Origin: an uncultured Oscillospiraceae bacterium
Lineage (GTDB): Bacteria > Bacillota > Clostridia > Oscillospirales > Oscillospiraceae
Length of the DNA: 64,000 nucleotides
Direction of reading: 5' to 3'
Assembly (NCBI GenBank): GCA_902497145.1
Contig: CABVDR010000008.1
Span: forward strand, 1 to 64,000
In this document: positions 58,516 through 64,000 of the stretch, in pieces
Position numbering within the stretch: position 1 is the stretch's first letter
How the letters are laid out: each line of letters begins with the position of its first letter
The notes under the pieces: model-generated
Told to the model about the DNA's origin: nothing
What the model saw: the letters and a program-made list of their open reading frames with translations, nothing else
The model's database searches: none
Program-made: the position numbers and the translations under genes

Positions 58516-59592
58516 TTATCCCAGGGAGATGCCCATGCGCCGGGCCACCTCCAGCATGCCGTGGCCATCGGGGACCAGGCGGCTCTTGCCGGCGATATCC
58601 TTGAGCTTGTTTTCACCCACGTGGTTGTTCTTCATGGCCACGGTAATGCCGAAGTTCTCGTCGGCTACCATCTTGGCGGCGTAAGAGCCAAACTGGGTGG
58701 CCAGCACCCGGTCGTAGGGGGAGGGACTGCCGCCCCGCTGCATGTGGCCAGGAACGCAGGTGCGGGTCTCAAAGCCGGTCATCTCCTCAATCTGACGGGC
58801 GATACGGTTGGTGGCGGTGGTAATGCCCTCCTCCTTGCGCTTGGCCAGGCGCTCCTTCTTCTTCATGCGGGACTCCTTGATGTCATAGACACCCTCGGCC
58901 ACCGCCAGGATGGAGAAGTGCTTGCCCTGCTTGGCCCGGTTCTCAATGGCGGCGCACACCTTTTCAATGGTATAGGGCCGCTCCGGGATGAGGATGATGT
59001 CCGCGCCGCCGGCAATGCCCGCGTACAGGGTGAGCCAGCCCGCCTTATTGCCCATCAGCTCCACCAGCATACAGCGGCTGTGGCTGCCGGCGGTGGTGTG
59101 GACCCGGTCGATGGCCTCGGTGGCGATGTCCACGGCGGAGTGGAAGCCGAAGGTCACGTCAGTGCCGTAGATATCGTTGTCGATGGTCTTGGGCAGGCCG
59201 ATGATGTTCAGGCCCTCCTCGGCCAGCAGGTTGGCCGTCTTGTGGGTGCCGTTGCCCCCCAGGCAGAGAAGGCAGTCCAGCTTCATGGCGGCGTAGTTTT
59301 TCTTCATCTCGGCCACCTTGTCCACGTCGTCCTCGCCTACTACCCGCATCAGCTTGAAGGGTGTACGCTTGGTGCCCAGGATGGTGCCGCCCACAGTGAG
59401 GATGCCGGAAAATTCCTGAGGCTTCATCTCCCGCCACTCGCCGTTAATGAGGCCGGAGTAGCCGTTGGAGATGCCGATGATCACCACATCCTCCCCGAAG
59501 CGCTGGTACAGGGCCTTGGCCACCCCCCGGATGGTGGCGTTGAGGCCCGGGCAGTCGCCGCCGGAGGTCAGAATTCCCACTCGCTTTTTCAC
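58516..59592 (-). CDS. 6-phosphofructokinase, mixed ATP/PPi signature
   Basis: 358 residues, GTG start at 59592 after AAAGGGGG. Phosphorylates fructose-6-phosphate. TSGGDCPGLNATIRG (residues 9-23) is the donor loop; PKTIDND (134-140) holds catalytic Asp138. The phosphoryl-donor-deciding residues are mixed: Gly115 in GGNGT, aligned with E. coli Gly104, suggests ATP; Lys135, aligned with E. coli Gly124, is the PPi-type residue. Position 114, Asp in E. coli, is Asn. The same Gly/Lys pair is known from some actinobacterial ATP enzymes. Donor thus uncertain. Confidence 0.9.
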   Translation of the reverse strand: MKKRVGILTSGGDCPGLNATIRGVAKALYQRFGEDVVIIGISNGYSGLINGEWREMKPQEFSGILTVGGTILGTKRTPFKLMRVVGEDDVDKVAEMKKNYAAMKLDCLLCLGGNGTHKTANLLAEEGLNIIGLPKTIDNDIYGTDVTFGFHSAVDIATEAIDRVHTTAGSHSRCMLVELMGNKAGWLTLYAGIAGGADIILIPERPYTIEKVCAAIENRAKQGKHFSILAVAEGVYDIKESRMKKKERLAKRKEEGITTATNRIARQIEEMTGFETRTCVPGHMQRGGSPSPYDRVLATQFGSYAAKMVADENFGITVAMKNNHVGENKLKDIAGKSRLVPDGHGMLEVARRMGISLG

Positions 59593-59624
59593 AAAAGGTT
59601 CCCCCTTTAATTCAATCTGGTACA

Positions 59625-59653
59625 AGAGTACTTTTTCCCAGGGGGATTGTCAA
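59625..59653 (-). promoter_or_regulatory. Phosphofructokinase promoter
   Basis: On the minus strand: perfect TTGACA (59653-59648), 17-nt spacer, weak TACTCT (59630-59625). Confidence 0.6.
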
Positions 59654-59703
59654 TATCCCTCCGGAATCCGGGTCGGAAAGAGGGGGCATTTTTGTCATTT
59701 CTC

Positions 59704-59732
59704 TTTACCCGGTGCGGTTTCTTTGGTATAGT
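59704..59732 (+). promoter_or_regulatory. Promoter of the LytTR two-component operon
   Basis: TTTACC (59704-59709), 17-nt spacer, TATAGT (59727-59732). Confidence 0.65.
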
Positions 59733-59792
59733 AAATATGAAAAAATGCCAGTATGTTTTCCGGGAAGATTTTTGCGGAAAGGAGGTGCCCGG

Positions 59793-60503
59793 ATGATCCG
59801 AATCGCCGTGGCTGAGGACGATCTGTCCTGGGCCAAGCAGCTGCAAACCTACGTGGACCAATATGCCCGGGAGTCGGGCAAGAGCTTTGAGGTCTCCCTG
59901 TTTGCCGATGGCGAGGACCTGATGGAGCAGTACCAGGGGCAGTTTGACCTCATTTTCCTGGATGTTCAAATGCGCTTTCTGGACGGCATGGCCACCGCTG
60001 AACTCATCCGCCGCACCGATCCGGAGGTTATCATCATCTTCATCACCAACATGGCCCAGTACGCCATCCGGGGCTATGAGGTGGATGCCCTGGACTATAT
60101 GCTCAAGCCGGTGAGCTACGCCACCTTTGCCCAGCGGCTGGGCCGGGCAATAAGCCGGATGCGCCGCCGGGAGCGCACCTTTATCACCGTCCCCATCAAG
60201 GGGGGCGCCATGAAGCTTGCGGTGGAGGATATCACCTTTGTGGAGAGCCAGGGGCACCGGCTCATCTACCACACCCGGGACGCAGAATATGTCAGCGCAG
60301 GCGCTATGAAGGACGCGGAGGAGAAACTGGAGGGTTACAACTTCTTCCGCAGCAACAAGGGCTATCTGGTCAATCTGGAACACGTGAACGGCATCCAGGA
60401 CAACTGTGCCCTGGTGGGGGATCATAAGCTGCTCATCAGCCGGTCCCGGAAGGCCCCCTTTCTGGAGGCCCTCACCACCTATCTGGGAGGTGGCGCCCGG
60501 TGA
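59793..60503 (+). CDS. LytTR-family response regulator (AgrA-like)
   Basis: 236 residues from ATG 59793 with AAAGGAGGTG upstream. The receiver domain has the acidic pair AEDD (8-10), phospho-acceptor Asp57 (LIFLDVQM), and the Lys in DYMLKPV. Residues about 135-232 form a LytTR DNA-binding domain (VEDITFVESQGHRLIYHT, FFRSNKGYLVNLEHV). The kinase gene overlaps by 4 bp. No AgrB/AgrD pheromone genes are present, so the signal is unknown; the GH3 gene downstream is a possible target. Confidence 0.92.
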   Translation: MIRIAVAEDDLSWAKQLQTYVDQYARESGKSFEVSLFADGEDLMEQYQGQFDLIFLDVQMRFLDGMATAELIRRTDPEVIIIFITNMAQYAIRGYEVDALDYMLKPVSYATFAQRLGRAISRMRRRERTFITVPIKGGAMKLAVEDITFVESQGHRLIYHTRDAEYVSAGAMKDAEEKLEGYNFFRSNKGYLVNLEHVNGIQDNCALVGDHKLLISRSRKAPFLEALTTYLGGGAR

Positions 60504-61807
60504 GTGAAACCATGCCCCGTCTGTTTACCGCTCTGGCTGAGTGGGGGGCCTGTATGGTTTTCCTGCTCCAGTATCCCCGGAGAATTCACGGAGTGCGGTT
60601 TGCGCTGACCGCGGCTGCCGCCCTGCTGGTGCAGGGATTGTGGCTGGAGGGCACCGCCTCCCTTCCTGTGGCCTTTTGGATGCCCGCTATGGCGGTGGCG
60701 GTGGGGCTCATGTTCCTGTTTCTGGCTGTCTGCGGCCAGGGCGACCTGCTGGGGGCGGGCTACTGCACCGTGCGGGCCTTTCTGCTGGCGGAGTTTGCCG
60801 CCTCCCTGGAGTGGCAGCTATACGCCTTTTTTGTCTGGGAAACCCACATCTATGGGGTTCTCCCGGCGGCTCTGTTTCTGATCGTGGTGTACGGGGGTGT
60901 CTTTCTGCTGGCCTACCGTCTGGAACGGAAGGTGTCCTACGGGACCGCCCTGCCCCGGATGACCCAGCGGGAGCTGCTCTCCGCCGCCTCCATGGGGCTG
61001 GCTGCCTTTCTCATCAGCAATATGAGCTTTGTCACCGCCAACACCCCCTTCACCAGCTCGGTGGAGCAGGAGATCGCCAACATCCGCACTCTGGTGGATC
61101 TGGCCGGGGTGGTCATTCTCTACGCCTACCACATTCAGCTCTTTGAGCTGCATACCCGCCGGGAGCTGGACGCCATCAAGAACATCCTGCAAAACCAGTA
61201 TGTTCAGTACCGCCAATCCCGGGAATCCATTGACGTCATTAACCGTAAGTACCACGACCTCAAGCACCAGATCGCCGTCCTCCGGGCCGAAGAGGACCCT
61301 GTCCGCCGCTCCGCCTTTCTGGACCAGATGGAGGAGGAGATCCAGCACTACGAGGCCCAGAACAAGACGGGCAACTCGGTGCTGGACACGGTTCTCACCG
61401 GCAAAAGCCTCTACTGTGCCAAGCACCAGATCAAGCTCACCTGCGTGGCCGACGGGGCCCAGTTGGCCTTTATGGATGTGATGGACATCTGCACCCTCTT
61501 CGGCAACGCCCTGGACAACGCCATTGAGTGTGAGCTGTCTATTCCCAACAAGGAACAGCGACTCATCCACCTGGAGGTATACGCCAAGAAGGACTTTTTG
61601 GTCATCCGATGCGAGAACTACTGTCCTGTCCCTCCCTCCTTTGAACATGGCCTGCCGGTGACCACCAAGCCGGACCGGGAGTATCACGGCTACGGCCTCA
61701 AAAGCATGCGCTACACCGCCCAGAAATACGGCGGTACCATGACCGTCCAGGCCAAGGAGGACTGGTTCCAGCTCAACCTCCTGTTCCCCCTGACGCCCCC
61801 TTCGTGA
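60500..61807 (+). CDS. Sensor histidine kinase, GHKL type (AgrC/NatK-like)
   Basis: 435 residues, GTG start overlapping the regulator stop. About six hydrophobic segments (residues 15-215) form a polytopic sensor. NRKYHDLKHQIAVL holds the phospho-accepting His of the HPK10 class; LFGNALDNAIEC is the N box and GYGLKSMRYTAQKYGG the G2 region of the GHKL ATPase. It pairs with the LytTR regulator. Peptide or cell-wall stress signals are usual for the class; none can be named here. Confidence 0.92.
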   Translation: MSETMPRLFTALAEWGACMVFLLQYPRRIHGVRFALTAAAALLVQGLWLEGTASLPVAFWMPAMAVAVGLMFLFLAVCGQGDLLGAGYCTVRAFLLAEFAASLEWQLYAFFVWETHIYGVLPAALFLIVVYGGVFLLAYRLERKVSYGTALPRMTQRELLSAASMGLAAFLISNMSFVTANTPFTSSVEQEIANIRTLVDLAGVVILYAYHIQLFELHTRRELDAIKNILQNQYVQYRQSRESIDVINRKYHDLKHQIAVLRAEEDPVRRSAFLDQMEEEIQHYEAQNKTGNSVLDTVLTGKSLYCAKHQIKLTCVADGAQLAFMDVMDICTLFGNALDNAIECELSIPNKEQRLIHLEVYAKKDFLVIRCENYCPVPPSFEHGLPVTTKPDREYHGYGLKSMRYTAQKYGGTMTVQAKEDWFQLNLLFPLTPPS

Positions 61808-61835
61808 AAGTGGAAAAACTTTCTCCTTGCGGCCC

Positions 61836-61874
61836 ACCCCGCTTGTTGAACCTGCCAAACAAGCGGGGTTTTAT
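61836..61874 (+). terminator. Terminator after the two-component operon
   Basis: The stem ACCCCGCTTGTT/AACAAGCGGGGT followed by TTTATTTT. Confidence 0.88.
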
Positions 61875-61981
61875 TTTGTCTAATATGACAAGTTTCCTTG
61901 CAGTTTGCGTTCAAAAGACAGCAGTTTGTGCCTTTCATGAAAAATCGGAGTTAAGTTGTGATAAACTCCTTTGCAGATCTC

Positions 61982-62009
61982 GGGAGGAGCCCTCTGTGCA
62001 GGCTCTCCC
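61982..62009 (+). promoter_or_regulatory. Leader hairpin before the GH3 gene
   Basis: GGGAGGAGCC can pair with GGCTCTCCC (one bulge), ending 10 nt before the ribosome site AAGGAGG. It may affect translation or mRNA stability. Confidence 0.4.
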
Positions 62010-62035
62010 AAAATAACCAAGGAGGAAGAAGAGAA

Positions 62036-64000
62036 ATGCTTGCCATCAACATTGAAGACGTCATCTCCGTGTTGAACACCTGCAAACCCTACCTGATCGG
62101 GCTTGCCGTCGTGCTGGTCCTGGCCATCGTGGCCATGGTCGCCTGCCGCAAGATGGCCCGGTCCAAAAAGTTTCTGATCCGGGGCGAGGCCGCCCTGGCC
62201 ATGGTGCTGGCCATCGCCGTCACCGTGAACCTGATCTGCTTTGGCCCCATGAACAGCATCATCTCCCTGGCCATGGGCGACGGCTCCGTCTCTGAAGAGA
62301 CTGCCGCCTCCGCCAATGAGCTGTGTACCGACATCGCCGAGGAGGGCATCGTTCTGGTGAAGAACGAGGGCGCTCTGCCCCTGAGCAACACCAAGCTCAA
62401 TGTGTTTGGCTGGTCCTCCACCAACCCCGTCTACGGCGGCACCGGCTCCGGCGGTCTGTCCGACTCCTACCCCACCGTCTCCCTGCTGGAGGGGCTGAGC
62501 AACGCCGGCATTGAGTACAACACCACCATCTCCGACTTCTACACCCAGTACCGCGACACCCGTCCCACCGTGGGCATGTGGGGCCAGGACTGGACCATCC
62601 CCGAGCCCACCATGGACGAGTATGATGCCGCCGGCATCTTTGAGAACGCCAAGGAGTTCTCCGACACCGCCCTGATCGTCATCTCCCGCTCCGGCGGCGA
62701 GGGCGCCGACCTGCCCACCAGCTACGACGGCGAGGACACCTTTGAGGAGGGCGGCACCTTCGGTGCCTCCGGCATGCGCATGAGCTCCCAGACCGACGAC
62801 CTGGATGCCAGCAAGCACTACCTGGAGCTGAGCAACCGGGAAGCTGCCATGGTGGAGCGCGTCACCAGCGAGTTTGACAACGTCATCGTGGTCATCAACG
62901 CCGCCAACGCCATGGAGCTGGGCTGGCTGGACCAGTACGACTCCATCAAGGGCGCCCTGGTGATGGCCGGCCCCGGCCAGACCGGCTTCAACGCCCTGGG
63001 CGAGATCCTCACCGGTGAGGTGAATCCCTCCGCCAAGACCGTAGACACCTACGTCTATGACCTGACCCAGACCCCCACCTGGAACAACTTCGGCTCCTTC
63101 GCCTATGATAACGCCGACGAGTTTGAGATTGAGGAGACCACCCCCTACTTCGTCAACTACGTGGAGGGCATCTACGTGGGCTACAAGTTCTATGAGACCG
63201 CCGCTGTGGAGGGCCTCATCGACTACGACGCCACCGTCCAGTACCCCTTCGGCTACGGCCTGAGCTACACCACCTTCACCCAGGAGATGGGCGCTATTTC
63301 TGAGAGCAATGGCACCATCACCTTCGACGTGACCGTCACCAACACCGGCGATGTGGCCGGCAAGGACGTGGTCCAGGTCTACTACAATCCTCCCTACACC
63401 AACGGCGGCATTGAGAAGGCCAGCGCCAACCTCATTGCCTTTGACAAGACCGACCTGCTGGAGCCCGGTGCTTCCCAGACCCTGACCATCTCCTTCAAGA
63501 CCGAGGATATGGCCTCCTATGACACCTACGGTGCCGGCGCTTACGTGCTGGAGGCGGGTGACTACACCATCTCCATCAACTCCGACTCCCACACCGTTCT
63601 CGCTTCCCAGACCTACAACGTTCCCACCACCATCACCTACGGCGACACCAGCCCCCGTTCCACCGACGCCGTGGCCGCCTCCAACCAGTTTGCCTTCGCT
63701 GAGGGCGACGTGACCTACCTCAGCCGGGCCAACGGCTTTGCTAACTACGACGAGGCCACCGCCGCCCCCGCCAGCTACTCCATGAGCGACGAGGCCAAGG
63801 CCACCTTCCTCAACAACAGCAACTACGACCCCAACAACTATAATAACGCGGACGACGAGATGCCCACCACCGGAGCCAAGAACGGTCTGAAGCTGGAGGA
63901 CCTGCGGGGTGTGGACTACGACGATCCCCAGTGGGACGAGCTGCTGGACCAGCTGACCGTGTCTGAGATGGACACCCTCATCGCCATCGGCGGCTACCAG
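62036..64000 (+). CDS. Membrane-anchored, domain-permuted GH3 glycosidase, 3'-truncated
   Basis: At least 655 residues from ATG 62036 (AAGGAGG site upstream); no stop occurs before the window ends. Two hydrophobic segments (about 19-37 and 52-69) anchor the N-terminus. Then comes the alpha/beta domain usually at the C-terminal side of GH3 enzymes (EEGIVLVKNEGALPLSNTKLNVFGW, GPGQTGFNALGEILTGEVNPSAKT, YPFGYGLSYTTF), then a fibronectin-like domain (VTVTNTGDVAGKDVVQVYY). The catalytic barrel seems to follow, beginning where the window ends. This permuted order is known from some Ruminococcus beta-glucosidases. Probably cleaves beta-glucosides at the cell surface. Confidence 0.88.
   Translation, partial: MLAINIEDVISVLNTCKPYLIGLAVVLVLAIVAMVACRKMARSKKFLIRGEAALAMVLAIAVTVNLICFGPMNSIISLAMGDGSVSEETAASANELCTDIAEEGIVLVKNEGALPLSNTKLNVFGWSSTNPVYGGTGSGGLSDSYPTVSLLEGLSNAGIEYNTTISDFYTQYRDTRPTVGMWGQDWTIPEPTMDEYDAAGIFENAKEFSDTALIVISRSGGEGADLPTSYDGEDTFEEGGTFGASGMRMSSQTDDLDASKHYLELSNREAAMVERVTSEFDNVIVVINAANAMELGWLDQYDSIKGALVMAGPGQTGFNALGEILTGEVNPSAKTVDTYVYDLTQTPTWNNFGSFAYDNADEFEIEETTPYFVNYVEGIYVGYKFYETAAVEGLIDYDATVQYPFGYGLSYTTFTQEMGAISESNGTITFDVTVTNTGDVAGKDVVQVYYNPPYTNGGIEKASANLIAFDKTDLLEPGASQTLTISFKTEDMASYDTYGAGAYVLEAGDYTISINSDSHTVLASQTYNVPTTITYGDTSPRSTDAVAASNQFAFAEGDVTYLSRANGFANYDEATAAPASYSMSDEAKATFLNNSNYDPNNYNNADDEMPTTGAKNGLKLEDLRGVDYDDPQWDELLDQLTVSEMDTLIAIGGYQ

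Noticed and set aside
59793..62035. An agrBD-type peptide pheromone gene beside the AgrA/AgrC-like pair
   Set aside because: No small cyclic-peptide precursor or AgrB-like membrane protease is coded between the promoter and the GH3 gene.
61880..63592. A 570-codon minus-strand frame opposite the GH3 gene
   Set aside because: The plus strand encodes a recognisable GH3 protein with signal and ribosome site; the antisense product is Gly/Val/His-rich.
1..64000. CRISPR arrays, tRNA or rRNA genes
   Set aside because: No regular repeat-spacer pattern and no tRNA- or rRNA-like sequence was noticed in the intergenic regions; a tRNAscan or covariance search was not possible.

Overview
The window is high-GC DNA from a Gram-positive-type (Bacillota, Clostridia) anaerobe, most likely a gut member of the Oscillospiraceae (Flavonifractor/Intestinimonas/Lawsonibacter-like). 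The signs are SLH-domain S-layer-type proteins, a Bacillota-type glycogen operon with paired GlgC and GlgD, LytR-CpsA-Psr proteins, an AgrA/AgrC-like two-component pair, many oxygen-sensitive radical SAM enzymes, strong AGGAGG ribosome sites and TTGACA/TATAAT promoters with 17-bp spacers. No rRNA, tRNA or CRISPR array was seen. The species assignment is inference.

Layout. 1-7.2 kb: two tandem paralogous SLH surface proteins (the first cut by the window start), separated by an inverted, lower-GC, phage-tail-like gene and a spacer with repeated GTCTACC motifs. 7.2-7.7 kb: rpiB. 7.8-16.6 kb: the leftward glycogen cluster glgB-glgC-glgD-glgA-glgP, with a promoter before glgB and a second one before glgP. 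16.7-17.9 kb: a D,D-carboxypeptidase. 18.05-31.03 kb: a compact, co-directional phage-derived cluster in PBSX (xtm/xkd) order. It encodes terminase, portal, protease, decoration and capsid proteins, connectors, contractile sheath and tube, a frameshifted tail chaperone and a baseplate. It has no integrase, repressor, replication, lysis or fibre gene, and a 207-residue protein sits where a tape measure should be. It lies between dacF-type and recG housekeeping genes and resembles a domesticated PBSX-like or gene-transfer-agent-like particle. 31.1-36 kb: recG, a C_GCAxxG_C_C protein, mutY and a PflX-like radical SAM protein. 36-39.6 kb: a surface O-acylation module (DHHW protein, MBOAT, DUF4358-like lipoprotein). 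39.7-42.3 kb: a CadC-like regulator, HMA metallochaperone and Cd/Zn-type P-ATPase operon with a visible operator. 42.3-44.4 kb: a pseudouridine synthase, two small membrane proteins and an XRE regulator whose promoter carries three direct repeats at 23-bp steps. 44.5-50.5 kb: hemW, murA, a WalJ-like MBL protein, rlmH and a phosphoglucomutase.

50.54-50.97 kb is a non-coding, stem-rich interspersed-repeat-like element. Inside it is a roughly 160-nt segment with nested stems and a possible pseudoknot, a candidate structured RNA. One end of the element has a partial copy at 35.88 kb whose hairpin differs by paired substitutions. 51-55.4 kb: an M20 amidohydrolase, two LCP proteins and a CYTH protein. 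55.5-59.6 kb: an RlmI-like methyltransferase, an acyl-CoA synthetase and a phosphofructokinase with a mixed ATP/PPi signature. 59.8-64 kb: a LytTR regulator, its GHKL kinase, and the start of a membrane-anchored, domain-permuted GH3 glycosidase that runs off the window.

The genes cover a carbon store (glg, pgm, pfk, GH3), cell-envelope building (murA, LCP, DacF, SLH, MBOAT), metal defence, and one captive phage structural cluster. The most unusual items are the phage cluster, its recoding signals (a -1 frameshift and a likely ATC start), and the 50.5-kb structured element.
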